Part shown: one piece after another, positions 1 to 9,232 of the stretch
Layout of the letters: the number at the start of each line of letters is the position of its first letter
Numbering within the stretch: the stretch's first letter is position 1
The notes under the pieces: model-generated
What the model saw: the letters and a program-made list of their open reading frames with translations, nothing else
What the model was told of the DNA's origin: nothing
Databases searched by the model: none
Translations under genes and position numbers: made by a program
Assembly (NCBI GenBank): GCA_902778255.1
Contig: CACYXD010000015.1
Span: forward strand, 40,796-104,795
DNA: 64,000 nt
Direction of reading: 5' to 3'
DNA from: an uncultured Prevotellaceae bacterium
GTDB taxonomy: Bacteria; Bacteroidota; Bacteroidia; Bacteroidales; Bacteroidaceae

Positions 1-1019
1 TGCATCACATCGCCGCCTATGGTGAGCATATCGCCCGCGAAGTCATGGTTGTAGAGGGCGCGGACACTATTTTGCACGTTGCTATAGGTACGCACATCGA
101 GGCCCAGGGCCTTTTGCTTGACCGACTTGTCATACTGGTCGAAGGCATACGAGATTTCCAGTTGGTCTGCATCGCTCATCAACCAGTTACCCTTCAGTCC
201 TGCCGAGTAGTCACGGTAGCGTTCGGGCTCGCTGGGCGAACGGGGCACCTGGCGGAAGAAATACCCCATCCTGCCGATGAGCTTCAGTTGGTCGGAAGCA
301 TCGAAGGTAAGTCGCTCCTTCACGTTCAACGTACGGTTGCCATAGACCTCACTGAACACACGGGTTACAGGATTGGCTCCACTGTTCACGGTGAAGTTGT
401 CAACACTGCTCCACGATGCTGATAGGTTGTTGTGCCATTGCTTTTGGTTGATGTCGTTCACTAGGTTATAGCGCTGACCATTGTGGCGCGACCACTGGGT
501 ATCGGCCGTGATGTGCCAGGGCTGACGACCCTGACGCGTGATGATGTTGACCACGCCGCCTCCGGCATTACTGCCATAGAGGGCCGAGGCGGCACCTTTT
601 ACGATCTCCACCCTTTCGATGCCGGTCATCACCAAGCGGGAAAAGTCCACATCGTCCATCGTCTCGCCAGCCAACCGCTCGCCATCGACTAAGAACAGGA
701 TGCCTTGTCCACCGAAACCCGAGAGGTTCAGGTGGGTCTGCTGGTTCATGGCATACGAGAACTCCACCCCTGGCATCTCCTGTTGCAACAAGGCTTGGAT
801 GTCTGTGGCATCGGCCCGCTCTATCTCCTGATGAGTGATGAGACTGGTGGGCACGGGCGTGTTAGCCAACGACTTGGGCGTACGGGTGCCTGTAACTACT
901 ACCTGCTGCAAGGCGAGGGTGTCGTGGTCGAAATCGTGGACGAACTTCTGCGCTTCAACCCCACTGGCGGCCAGCAACATCGCTACAACGGATATTTGTA
1001 TTCTATGGTAAGCTTGCAT
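1..1019 (-). CDS. TonB-dependent outer-membrane receptor, HmuR-like (3' end beyond window)
   Basis: Outer-membrane receptor that would import a TonB-dependent ligand, probably heme. Translation of the complement gives one open frame of about 339 codons running off the left edge. It starts MQAYHRIQISVVAMLLAASG, a plausible signal peptide, and continues with a VVVTGTRTPKS segment and a plug domain (about residues 38-160) containing GFGGQGILFLVDGERL and the VEIVKGAASALYGSNAGGGVVNII motif region typical of TonB receptor plugs; the barrel begins after that. The start overlaps the end of the HmuY-like gene by 37 bp, so the two are probably co-translated. Assignment to heme rests on that neighbour. 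An alternative start is the ATG at 980. The family is certain, the substrate inferred. Confidence 0.88.
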   Translation of the reverse strand, partial: MQAYHRIQISVVAMLLAASGVEAQKFVHDFDHDTLALQQVVVTGTRTPKSLANTPVPTSLITHQEIERADATDIQALLQQEMPGVEFSYAMNQQTHLNLSGFGGQGILFLVDGERLAGETMDDVDFSRLVMTGIERVEIVKGAASALYGSNAGGGVVNIITRQGRQPWHITADTQWSRHNGQRYNLVNDINQKQWHNNLSASWSSVDNFTVNSGANPVTRVFSEVYGNRTLNVKERLTFDASDQLKLIGRMGYFFRQVPRSPSEPERYRDYSAGLKGNWLMSDADQLEISYAFDQYDKSVKQKALGLDVRTYSNVQNSVRALYNHDFAGDMLTIGGDVM

Positions 1020-1747
1020 TTGACGTTGTCGGTTCCGATATAGTTCTTAAGTCGAAGGGCGGCATAGGTGCCGTCGCTGAAGCGCACGATAAACACGTGA
1101 CCATTATAGATAAACGATGGAGGCATTGGGGGAATATCCAACTGCAACCACTTGCCTAGTTCGCTGTTGACCTTGATGCGCTGGTTACCCACCAGACCGT
1201 TGAGCATCTGGTCTTGCACCGTCCAGACATCCATCTCATTCCAAGTATCCTCTACAAACGGCAGGGTGGCATAGACACTACTACTGCCCACCTCGCTGAT
1301 GCTGGTGAGCGAGGTCTCCATCACGGCCCCGCCATTGGTGCGCACATTGTTGCGATGGATGGCCAAATCCCAGTGTTCAGGTTCGGGTTGCCGAATGGTG
1401 GGGTAGTGGTTGCGCAACTCATGATTGGAGATGCCCTCACCAAACACATCATACCAATAGGTATAGATGCCGTTGCCATCAGACTCTTCCTCACTCACCT
1501 CTTCCAATGGGATATCGTAAGTGTGGAACGAGAGGTCGGGCTCTTCGCCTTTGACTATCGCTTCCTGTATGGCGTGAAGATCGATGTAGTGCCACTTCGT
1601 CCAACTGCTGGCATCGACATATAGGTCGCCAGCGGCGGGCTTTGCTGGCTCGTCGTAGAGGTCGTCGAAAAGACCATGACAGGCTGTGATCAGTAATAGC
1701 CCACAGCCTGTCATCATCCGTATGATCGTGGAATGGAGGGAAGTCAA
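983..1747 (-). CDS. HmuY family lipoprotein (heme-binding)
   Basis: Surface lipoprotein of the HmuY family; known members bind heme and pass it to a HmuR-type TonB receptor. The family pattern is visible: SSWTKWHYIDLH near the mature N-terminus, then WDLAIHRNNVRTNGG in the middle and a C-terminal beta-rich region with FIVRFSDGTYAALRL. A lipobox (LLITAC) ends the signal peptide. The frame opens with TTG at 1747, which gives the signal peptide a basic residue (Arg10); the first ATG is at 1717 and would leave no charged n-region, so the start is uncertain. It lies 13 nt after the calycin-like gene and overlaps the receptor gene that follows. The heme ligands are not identifiable by eye, so the exact porphyrin is open. 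Confidence 0.87.
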   Translation of the reverse strand: MTSLHSTIIRMMTGCGLLLITACHGLFDDLYDEPAKPAAGDLYVDASSWTKWHYIDLHAIQEAIVKGEEPDLSFHTYDIPLEEVSEEESDGNGIYTYWYDVFGEGISNHELRNHYPTIRQPEPEHWDLAIHRNNVRTNGGAVMETSLTSISEVGSSSVYATLPFVEDTWNEMDVWTVQDQMLNGLVGNQRIKVNSELGKWLQLDIPPMPPSFIYNGHVFIVRFSDGTYAALRLKNYIGTDNVKCKLTIEYKYPL

Positions 1748-1760
1748 TTCCTATATGTTT

Positions 1761-2756
1761 TTATTTGCGGATATACTTCTTGCCGTTCTTGATGAGCAGA
1801 CCCTTGGCACCGTTGGTCCCCCGCTGTCCGCTGAGGTTATAGACGGCTTCAATATTTGCGGCGGTCTTTGTGGCAATGGTCTTCACATCTGTAGAGGTGT
1901 TGATGACGAAGCTGGTGGCGATGGGGAAGGGCATACGACCTGGCTGGAACACATTCTGGATGTTGATATCCTTGGTGCCGTCGAAGGCGACGCTAATCTC
2001 CTGTTTCTTGCCATTAGTGCCGAGTTCGTAGTCACTATCCATGCCGGTGGCCGTGAAGTGCATCTTCAGACCATCGCTGGTGTAGTCGCGGTAGTAGGCT
2101 TTCTTCACCTCATCGTAAACGAGTCCCTTCACGGTGTAGCCGCCAGAGGTCAAAGCACCGATAGCCGACTCCGTCAGCGAGAAGGTGGGCACCTCAATGT
2201 CAACCTTCGTCACGTCGCCATCGAGATAGGTGCGCACGTTATAGGTCACTGCCTCTGCCGTCTGATATGTCTGGTCGATGGTCGCGTCGAGCAGGGTGCT
2301 GTAGGCCTTGACGTAATAGCTGTCGATGGTATAGGTGATGGGCATCGGCATTTTGCCATAGGTGAAGGTGATAGAGAGCTTCACATTATAAATACCATTG
2401 TTGTGTGTAAACGAGCCCACCAGCGATGATCCGTTCACCGTATTGCCATCGGTCGTAGTGGCGGTAAAGGTCTGGTCTTCCCATGTCACACCAGCATAGC
2501 CACCCGTAAAAGTGGTGTTGGTAATGACAAACGAAGGAATAACCATATCGTGGCCAGCCATGCTGTATGTCATAGAGGGAATGGTGAAGTCACTTCCTGC
2601 ATAGAGAATGGTGTCACTCTCAACCGGCACGTTGACGCTAGACACCGAGAAGTTGGCTTTTCCAACAAACTTCATGGCAGCAGCGGCGTGCTGTCCCTGT
2701 GCAGAGGCTATCAAAGTGAAAAACGAAACGACGAATAGCGTAAAAATCTTTCTCAT
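1761..2756 (-). CDS. Calycin-like domain secreted protein
   Basis: Secreted protein of about 331 residues, resembling the calycin-like proteins that Bacteroidales encode next to hmuY. Two similar beta-rich modules can be seen: one with TYSMAGHDMVIPSF and a TWEDQTFTATT region, another with TFSLTESAIGALTSGGYTV. The C-terminus, YNLSGQR followed by GLLIKNGKKYIRK, matches the conserved tail of many Prevotella exported proteins. I chose ATG 2756 (MRKIFTLFVV, a good signal peptide) rather than the longer frame from 2801, because the promoter box at 2799-2806 lies inside that extension. It is the first gene of the putative heme operon. Its ligand is unknown; a role in binding heme or another small hydrophobic molecule is inference from context. 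Confidence 0.72.
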   Translation of the reverse strand: MRKIFTLFVVSFFTLIASAQGQHAAAAMKFVGKANFSVSSVNVPVESDTILYAGSDFTIPSMTYSMAGHDMVIPSFVITNTTFTGGYAGVTWEDQTFTATTTDGNTVNGSSLVGSFTHNNGIYNVKLSITFTYGKMPMPITYTIDSYYVKAYSTLLDATIDQTYQTAEAVTYNVRTYLDGDVTKVDIEVPTFSLTESAIGALTSGGYTVKGLVYDEVKKAYYRDYTSDGLKMHFTATGMDSDYELGTNGKKQEISVAFDGTKDINIQNVFQPGRMPFPIATSFVINTSTDVKTIATKTAANIEAVYNLSGQRGTNGAKGLLIKNGKKYIRK

Positions 2757-2798
2757 AATGCATAATGATTGAATGGTTGTTATTACTGAAATCGGGTG

Positions 2799-2806
2799 CA
2801 AAGGTA
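2799..2806 (-). promoter_or_regulatory. Promoter -7 box for the heme uptake genes
   Basis: On the minus strand this reads TACCTTTG, a match to the Bacteroidetes -7 consensus TAnnTTTG. A TTTG box is not clear at the expected distance (ATTG is the nearest). The box lies 43 bp upstream of the chosen start of the calycin-like gene. Confidence 0.6.
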
Positions 2807-2848
2807 CACCTTTTCAAGAAATACCACAATCCCTATTTATGAGTATTT

Positions 2849-4123
2849 TTACGGCTGATAGACCTGTGCTTCACTGGGATAAAGCCACCAGTCTTCTGAT
2901 TTGGTGTGGTTGCGGCCCCATTCGCCAAACGAGTGGCCATAGCGGCTATAGGCTCCAGTGCTCTCGCCGTTGCGATAACGGCCTAAGAACATCCCCTCGA
3001 CTGGGTAGCGGAAGTCGCCATCGGGTACCATCAGTGCCCAAGGTACCATGTCGTCCTCACTACCAGGACCGTTGGTGTAGTGCCAGATAGCCTCACTGTA
3101 TTTGTAGGTAAATGTGTGGACCTCGACCACCAATCCATTGCTGTTGGCAATGATAAAGGGGTCAATGTCTGACAATTGGAGGAACGAGGCATCGATACCC
3201 TCGTTTAGATAAATATTGTATGTACGTGAGACGGTAGGCATGTTGACACTCTCGTTTTTCACTTCATAGTTACGGGTGTTGTAGTACATACGCACCACCT
3301 GTCCGTTTTTCTCGTCGCTGTTCATGCACCAGTGGGCATCGTCAAAAAGGTTGATGACAGCCGAACCGTCACGTCCGCGTACCAGCACTTTCTCATCGTC
3401 GATGAAATAGCGCTCTACGGGGTAGCCCTCGTCGAAGCGACGCCCCTCGTCAATAGTCACCTTCTCTATATCGGAAGATTTCAACAAGGGGAAACGGATG
3501 GCAGCTCCCAACTGCTTCGTGGCGCCAACGGCAGCAAGGGTGACGGTAAGTTTCAGCTTGTTTTGGGCTACAGCCTGTTGCGAGATGCGCAACACTACAT
3601 CGTTGAAGTCGAAGTCACCAGGGTAAGGATAGTCCTCTTCAAACATGTAAGTAAAGGTCTGTCCCACAGGGCGGCTTATCATCAGTTTGTTGCTGATCAT
3701 GCGAGAACCACCAATCACCACATCGCTCTTGTCCTCAATGGGAATCACGTAGTATTTCCCTTGATTGGTGACGGCAGCGGCCCAGAATTCTGTCTTTGTG
3801 GCAGGCACCGAGAAGGTGGGACTCACCGTGTTGCCGTCTGTACAAAGTCGATTGGCCAAAATTTCCACACCCTCTTTCTCAAAAGGGTTGCCGTCGAGCA
3901 CCTGTACATAGGCGATGTCTGGGTCGTCAACCTGCGACTTGATACGTACGGCACGCTCCTTCAGCAGGTTCCAGGTGTGTTGCTCGTCAATGGAGTCAAT
4001 CAGATAGTTCTGCTTCACAATTTCGCGGAACTGCTCGAAGTCAAATTTTCGGCACGACTCCATCATCGTCACCTGCAGTATGACGGCAAATATAAGGAAA
4101 AATATCTTGGATATTTTGGTCAT
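2849..4123 (-). CDS. LruC/DUF4842 domain lipoprotein
   Basis: Predicted surface or periplasmic lipoprotein of 424 residues. The start at 4123 (MTKISKIFFLIFAVILQVTM) gives a signal peptide with a lipobox-like MMESC. The core carries the LruC-domain signature, an acidic DFDFNDVVLRI stretch after MFEEDYPYPG, followed by a beta-rich region (LKLTVTLAAVGATKQLGAAIRF) and a C-terminal HSFGEWGRNH segment. Function of the family is not established; acidic DxDxND motifs suggest calcium binding. It is divergent from a second LruC protein at 4305, with only 181 bp between starts, so the pair may be co-regulated. The longer frame from 4213 has no signal peptide and is rejected as the start. Confidence 0.78.
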   Translation of the reverse strand: MTKISKIFFLIFAVILQVTMMESCRKFDFEQFREIVKQNYLIDSIDEQHTWNLLKERAVRIKSQVDDPDIAYVQVLDGNPFEKEGVEILANRLCTDGNTVSPTFSVPATKTEFWAAAVTNQGKYYVIPIEDKSDVVIGGSRMISNKLMISRPVGQTFTYMFEEDYPYPGDFDFNDVVLRISQQAVAQNKLKLTVTLAAVGATKQLGAAIRFPLLKSSDIEKVTIDEGRRFDEGYPVERYFIDDEKVLVRGRDGSAVINLFDDAHWCMNSDEKNGQVVRMYYNTRNYEVKNESVNMPTVSRTYNIYLNEGIDASFLQLSDIDPFIIANSNGLVVEVHTFTYKYSEAIWHYTNGPGSEDDMVPWALMVPDGDFRYPVEGMFLGRYRNGESTGAYSRYGHSFGEWGRNHTKSEDWWLYPSEAQVYQP

Positions 4124-4267
4124 CGTTTTCTGAGGTCTTTTCGTTTTCGTTGGCGAAATTACGAAAAATAATGGTTTGTACCTCATACAACGGCTCATTT
4201 TATAGACTATCATCGCGATTTTTGTACTTTTTAACTGAAAAATAGGATATACGGGCAGGAAAATGCG

Positions 4268-4275
4268 TAACTTTG
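4268..4275 (+). promoter_or_regulatory. Promoter -7 box for the LruC/beta-helix gene
   Basis: TAACTTTG matches the Bacteroidetes -7 consensus and lies 29 bp before the ATG at 4305. No TTTG box is seen 19-21 bp upstream. Confidence 0.6.
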
Positions 4276-4304
4276 CAATCGAATTTTAACGTTAAAAGTT
4301 TTTT

Positions 4305-6545
4305 ATGAAGAAGTTTTTGATGACAGGTATGGTTGCCGTGTCCGTGATGGGTATGGTAAGCAGTTGCTCGCACGAGGAAGGTGACTCCGGCTACGATGAG
4401 GTGACGAGCAATTATATCAATGCGTTTAACAGAACATTTGGTGAGCCTGCTGGTAATCAGGACTGGGGTTTCGATCAGGTGGAGCTGGCTGCTTCACGTA
4501 TGACGCGTGCCATCTATCCCGACTACAATTTCAGTAGCGCAATTCCCCTGAAACCTACTACTTCCGAGATGAGTGGCGACAAGTTTAAGACCAATGTTGA
4601 TGGGATTCCTGCCTATAGCAGTATCAATGGCGGTGGTGGCTATGCCAATGGTGTCAGCTATATCAACGGAAGCATGAATATTAACATCTGGGGCGGTGGC
4701 GGCACGGCTGAGAATGGTTGGAAGAATTCTGGCGGTGAGCTCTATTTCTATGGCAATTGTGACCTTTCAAACAATAATGTCTATATTGCCGACAATACCA
4801 CCATTTACATTGTGAAAGATGCTACGGTGACGCTGAACAACGGCTTCCAGCAAAACTGTAAGGTCTATATCGGCGAGAATGCCAAGCTGACTATCAACAA
4901 CAATATCAGCACGGGCAACGTGAGCTACTATATCAAGAAAGGTGGCTTCGAGGCAAAGAACCAGCTGGTGGTCAATGGCGGCCATGAGTTCTTTGTGGAG
5001 GATGGTCAGGTGAAGGTCGGCGGTGAGCTGCAGGTCGAGAATGCCACGTTCTATGCCAAGAATACCCCCATCACCATTGGAGGAATGCTCAACTTGATTG
5101 TGCGCGACAACCCCGCTTTGTTCTATAACGAGGGCGGCGAGATCAAGTGTAGCGGCAAACTGCTCAACAATAGTTCGAAGTTCTATACCGATGCAAACTC
5201 TACCTTTGCCGAGATCTCTGAGAACGGCAACTGCGTAGTGTATAATGGTGCCCAAGCCACGATGGTTTCTAATGGTGTGATCCGTGTTACTAACAGCAAC
5301 AGCGATGGTTCCAACGGTTCGGTACTGATCAACGACGGTGACCTTGAAGGTACCTATCTGGGTACTGAGGGTGGTGCCTTCTTCGAGAACAATGGTCTGA
5401 CGACTATTAATGGCAACACCATTGTCAACAGCAACAACAACACCTGGGTGAACAACGGCACCTACAACACCCTGTATTTCATCTATAATGCAGGCAGCAG
5501 TCAGGTGATCAACAACTGCCGACTGCATGTCAGCGAAGATTTTGATATCAACCTGGGCGACAACCCTGGCACCAGCTCGTTCCGTATGGACAGTAATGCC
5601 GGCGTGGTGACCAAGAACTTCAATGCAGGTGGCGTCTTCACTTTCAACAACGGCACCTTCAATGGTGGTCCGTTCTATATCTACATGAACTCAGGTTCGG
5701 TGTTTGAGGTGACGCAGACGGCTACCATCAATGCCACCAAGGCAGACTATGGTATCTACTGCCTGGGCGACAGTTGGGCGGTGTTCCATGCCAATAAGAT
5801 CCAGTGTGCCCCTGGTCAGGAGTATCAGGGCAACAAGGTGACCTACGGCGGAAAGCTGGCTGTAATCTCAGAGACCACCCACTTCCCACAGGGCAAGTCA
5901 GGCCAGTATGACTATATCAACTATGCCAACGGCTTTAAGGAAGATTATATCTACGCTACCAATTTCAATACAGGTAGTGCCAACATCTCTATCCCAGCCA
6001 CGGCATGTAACCCAGGTTTCAATCGTAGTAACGCGAATCCCGATCCTGATCCGGAGCCCGATCCTATCACGCCTGATGTGCGTATCATTGCTGAGGACCT
6101 GACAGCTAAGCAGAACTCAGACTTCGACTTCAACGACGTGGTGTTTGACGTGACCTTCACTTCTGAGACCACAGCTACCATCACCCTGCTGGCAGCTGGC
6201 GGCACGCTGCCTCTGACTGTGGCAGGCAAGAATGTGCACGACCTCTTCAATGCAGGCGAGAAACAGATGATCAATACCAACGCTCCTGAGCGTGATGGTG
6301 GTGTGAAGCGTGACCCTGTCTCCTTCGATATCACGGGTATCAACAGAGCCAATAGGGGTAAGGACATCCGTATCATGGTGAAGAAGGACGGCAAGTGGAT
6401 TGAGCTGATTGCCAACAAGGGCGTGGCTGCTGCAAAGATTGCTGTGAAGCCAACCTTTGAGTGGTGCGACGAGTATATGGATATCCAACTCAAGTATCCG
6501 AAATTCAAGCAGTGGGTACAGGATAAGGATGTGATATGGTATTAA
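4305..6545 (+). CDS. Large LruC-domain lipoprotein with beta-helix-like repeats
   Basis: Predicted surface protein of 746 residues. Signal peptide with lipobox (VSSC, Cys21). Residues about 100-560 are rich in Asn, Gly, Thr and short hydrophobic strands of similar spacing (for example NNNVYIADNTTIYIVKDA and TINNNISTGNVSYYI), the look of a right-handed parallel beta-helix. A Pro/Asp linker (PDPDPEPDP, about residue 577) leads to a C-terminal LruC domain with DFDFNDVVFDVTF. The first 50 residues (NRTFGEPAGNQDWGF) are a common N-terminal module of such Bacteroidales proteins. The last codons overlap the next gene by 10 bp. The function is unknown; binding of glycan or calcium is speculation. Confidence 0.8.
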   Translation: MKKFLMTGMVAVSVMGMVSSCSHEEGDSGYDEVTSNYINAFNRTFGEPAGNQDWGFDQVELAASRMTRAIYPDYNFSSAIPLKPTTSEMSGDKFKTNVDGIPAYSSINGGGGYANGVSYINGSMNINIWGGGGTAENGWKNSGGELYFYGNCDLSNNNVYIADNTTIYIVKDATVTLNNGFQQNCKVYIGENAKLTINNNISTGNVSYYIKKGGFEAKNQLVVNGGHEFFVEDGQVKVGGELQVENATFYAKNTPITIGGMLNLIVRDNPALFYNEGGEIKCSGKLLNNSSKFYTDANSTFAEISENGNCVVYNGAQATMVSNGVIRVTNSNSDGSNGSVLINDGDLEGTYLGTEGGAFFENNGLTTINGNTIVNSNNNTWVNNGTYNTLYFIYNAGSSQVINNCRLHVSEDFDINLGDNPGTSSFRMDSNAGVVTKNFNAGGVFTFNNGTFNGGPFYIYMNSGSVFEVTQTATINATKADYGIYCLGDSWAVFHANKIQCAPGQEYQGNKVTYGGKLAVISETTHFPQGKSGQYDYINYANGFKEDYIYATNFNTGSANISIPATACNPGFNRSNANPDPDPEPDPITPDVRIIAEDLTAKQNSDFDFNDVVFDVTFTSETTATITLLAAGGTLPLTVAGKNVHDLFNAGEKQMINTNAPERDGGVKRDPVSFDITGINRANRGKDIRIMVKKDGKWIELIANKGVAAAKIAVKPTFEWCDEYMDIQLKYPKFKQWVQDKDVIWY

Positions 6546-7768
6546 ATTATATCTGGATAGCCTTTTTCGTTATCGCCTTTCTGGTGGCACTGGTCCGACT
6601 GGTGTTCTTTGGCGATTTCGATGTGTTTCCGGCGATGATGGACTCTACGTTCTCATCGTCGAAAACTGCTTTTGAGATATCACTTGGTCTGACGGGTGTG
6701 CTGTCGCTCTGGCTGGGCGTGATGAAGATTGGCGAGAAAGGTGGGGTGGTCAATGTGTTGGCCCGTATGCTGTCGCCCTTGTTTGTCCGTCTGTTTCCCG
6801 ATGTGCCCAAGGGCCATCCCGTCACGGGCAGTATCTTCATGAACATTGCTGCCAATATGTTGGGACTCGACAATGCCGCCACGCCACTTGGACTGAAGGC
6901 GATGGAGCAGTTGCAGGAAATCAACCCCAAGAAAGATACAGCCTCGAACCCGATGATCATGTTCCTGGTGCTCAACACCAGCGGCCTGACGCTTATCCCT
7001 GTATCTATCTTGGTGTATCGTGCCCAGATGGGTGCTGCCCAGCCCACCGATGTCTTTATTCCCATCCTCCTGGCTACGTTCTTTTCAACGATCATGGGCG
7101 TACTCATCACCTCGCTCTTTCAGCGCATCAACCTCTTTAATCGTGTCATCATACTGACGCTTGGTGGTGCCTGCGTGGTGGTGTCGGCCATCATCTGGGG
7201 CTTCAGTAGGCTCGACGGAGTGATGATGAACACGGTGAGCACCACCGTGGCCAACATCCTGCTCATGGTCATTATCATGGCCTTTATCCTGGCAGGTGTC
7301 TTTAAGAAAGTGAATGTCTATGATGCCTTTATCGAGGGAGCCAAGGATGGTTTTTCTACAGCCGTCCGTATCATCCCCTATCTGGTGGCAATCCTCGTTG
7401 GAATCGGCGTTTTTCGTGCCTCGGGGGCCATGGACTATCTGATCCAGGGCATCGGCAACATCGTCAATGCCTGTGGAGTTGACAGCGATTTCGTGGCTGC
7501 CTTGCCCACGGCGATGATGAAGCCCCTCTCGGGCAGTGGTGCGCGTGGTATGATGGTTGATGCGATGACTACCTATGGTGCCGACTCCTTCGTGGGTCGT
7601 CTGTCGTGTATCTTCCAGGGCTCTACCGATACCACCTTCTATATCCTCGCCGTCTATTTCGGCAGCGTGGGCATCCGCTATACGCGTCATGCCGTGACTT
7701 GCGGCCTGTTGGCCGACTTGGCAGGCATCATCGCAGCGATATTTATTTCCTATCTGTTCTTTGCATAA
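6536..7768 (+). CDS. SpmA/SpmB fusion, nucleoside-recognition (Gate) domain membrane protein
   Basis: Inner-membrane protein of 410 residues with two halves resembling Bacillus SpmA and SpmB. The N-terminal half has MNIAANMLGLDNAATPLGLKAM, and the C-terminal half has PTAMMKPLSGSGARGMMVD and IFQGSTDTTFYILAVYFG; both motifs are typical of the Gate-domain family. About ten hydrophobic segments are visible. In spore formers these proteins act in spore core dehydration; in non-sporulating Bacteroidetes the transported substrate is unknown. Its ATG lies within the end of the previous gene (ATGGTATTAA), so translational coupling is likely. The flippase gene follows after 3 bp. Confidence 0.85.
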   Translation: MVLNYIWIAFFVIAFLVALVRLVFFGDFDVFPAMMDSTFSSSKTAFEISLGLTGVLSLWLGVMKIGEKGGVVNVLARMLSPLFVRLFPDVPKGHPVTGSIFMNIAANMLGLDNAATPLGLKAMEQLQEINPKKDTASNPMIMFLVLNTSGLTLIPVSILVYRAQMGAAQPTDVFIPILLATFFSTIMGVLITSLFQRINLFNRVIILTLGGACVVVSAIIWGFSRLDGVMMNTVSTTVANILLMVIIMAFILAGVFKKVNVYDAFIEGAKDGFSTAVRIIPYLVAILVGIGVFRASGAMDYLIQGIGNIVNACGVDSDFVAALPTAMMKPLSGSGARGMMVDAMTTYGADSFVGRLSCIFQGSTDTTFYILAVYFGSVGIRYTRHAVTCGLLADLAGIIAAIFISYLFFA

Positions 7769-7771
7769 CCT

Positions 7772-9226
7772 ATGGCAAACCTTAAATCACTTGCAAAAGA
7801 CACGGCCATTTATGGCCTCTCCAGTATAGTAGGCAGATTCCTCAACTATCTGCTGGTACCGCTTTATACGCATTATATGCCGAAAGCCTCGGGCGACTAT
7901 GGTATCAGTACCAATGTCTATGCCTATACGGCACTCATCTTGGTGTTGCTCACCTTTGGCATGGAAACCACCCTGTTCCGTTATGCCAATGATGACAAAT
8001 ATAAGCCCGATACCGTTTTCTCTACAGCGATGGGCACCGTGTCGATGCTCACGGCGCTATTCCTGGCATTGGTCTTTTCTTTCATTGGTCCTATCAGCAC
8101 GTCTTTAGGCTATGAGGCCCATCCCGACTACCTGCAGATGATGGCTGTCGTGGTGGCACTCGATGCCTTGCAGGCCCTGCCATTCAGTTACCTGCGTTTC
8201 CAGAAGCGACCTATCCGTTTTGCTTCATTGAAACTTCTGTTCATCATGCTGAACATCGGCTTGAACCTGTTGTACTTTGTATGGCTGGGTAAGACCTCCG
8301 TATTCTATGTATTCTTCATCAACCTGGTCTGCACAGGGTTTATCACGCTGTTTTTCATTCCCGATATGTTCCGTATCCGCTGGCATTTCGATGTCGCTTT
8401 ACTGGGTCGGATGCTGGGCTATTCATGGCCTATCCTCGTATTGGGTATTGCCGGCATCCTGAATCAGGTAGCCGATAAGATCATTTTTCCCCTAGTCTAT
8501 CCCGATGAGGCTGAGGCCAACGTGCAGTTGGGCGTCTATGGCTCATGTGTGAAGATAGCCATGATTATGGCCATGATCACACAGGCCTTCCGCTATGCCT
8601 ATGAGCCCATTGTCTTTGCCAAGAGCAAGGATGGCGACAAGGCGGAATACTATGCTTCGGCCATGAAGTATTTCCTCATCTTCACCCTATTGGCATTCCT
8701 CTGCGTGATGGGATGGATTCCCTTGCTCCAGAATATCATTGGTGCCGATTATCGTGAGGGAATGGGCGTGGTGCCTATCGTGATGGTGGCAGAGATTATG
8801 ATGGGAGTCTATTTCAACCTGTCGTTCTGGTATAAGCTCATCGACAAGACCATCTATGGCGCCTGGTTCTCATTGGCAGGCTGTTTGGTGCTCTTTGCCG
8901 TCAATATCATCTTCATTCCAAAGTATGGCTATTGGGCATGTGCATGGGGCGGCGTGGCAGGCTATGGCACGGCTATGGTGCTCAGCTATATCATTGGTCA
9001 GGTAAAGAATCCTATCCCTTATCCGATGAAAAGCATTGTGATGTATATCATTCTGGCAGCTATATGCTATGTGCCTATGATCTACACCAACGACCTGTTG
9101 CCGGCATGGGCCAGCGTGACGATAAATACCATCGGCATCATGCTTTTTGTGGCCTATATCATCTGGCGCGACCTGCCCTTGAGCAGTCTGCCCGTCATTG
9201 GAAAGAAATTCAGGAAAACAAAATAA
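7772..9226 (+). CDS. Polysaccharide/oligosaccharide flippase (Wzx/MVF-like)
   Basis: Membrane protein of 484 residues with 12-14 hydrophobic segments, starting LAKDTAIYGLSSIVGRFLNYLLVPLYT, the classical N-terminus of the polysaccharide biosynthesis/oligosaccharide flippase family. Such proteins flip lipid-linked glycans across the inner membrane. No glycosyltransferases are nearby, so the cargo cannot be read from context; an envelope precursor or a surface-glycan unit are options. It is only 3 bp after the SpmA/B fusion and 6 bp before the S46 peptidase, indicating one operon. Confidence 0.85.
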   Translation: MANLKSLAKDTAIYGLSSIVGRFLNYLLVPLYTHYMPKASGDYGISTNVYAYTALILVLLTFGMETTLFRYANDDKYKPDTVFSTAMGTVSMLTALFLALVFSFIGPISTSLGYEAHPDYLQMMAVVVALDALQALPFSYLRFQKRPIRFASLKLLFIMLNIGLNLLYFVWLGKTSVFYVFFINLVCTGFITLFFIPDMFRIRWHFDVALLGRMLGYSWPILVLGIAGILNQVADKIIFPLVYPDEAEANVQLGVYGSCVKIAMIMAMITQAFRYAYEPIVFAKSKDGDKAEYYASAMKYFLIFTLLAFLCVMGWIPLLQNIIGADYREGMGVVPIVMVAEIMMGVYFNLSFWYKLIDKTIYGAWFSLAGCLVLFAVNIIFIPKYGYWACAWGGVAGYGTAMVLSYIIGQVKNPIPYPMKSIVMYIILAAICYVPMIYTNDLLPAWASVTINTIGIMLFVAYIIWRDLPLSSLPVIGKKFRKTK

Positions 9227-9232
9227 TAAAAT

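Noticed and set aside
3332-4171. Open plus-strand frame opposite the minus-strand LruC gene
   Set aside because: Complement of a well supported lipoprotein gene; product has no recognisable motif.
4767-5528. Long open frame on the minus strand opposite the LruC/beta-helix gene
   Set aside because: Shadow frame: the plus-strand gene has a signal peptide and known domain; the antisense product has low-complexity V/I/H-rich sequence without a start context.
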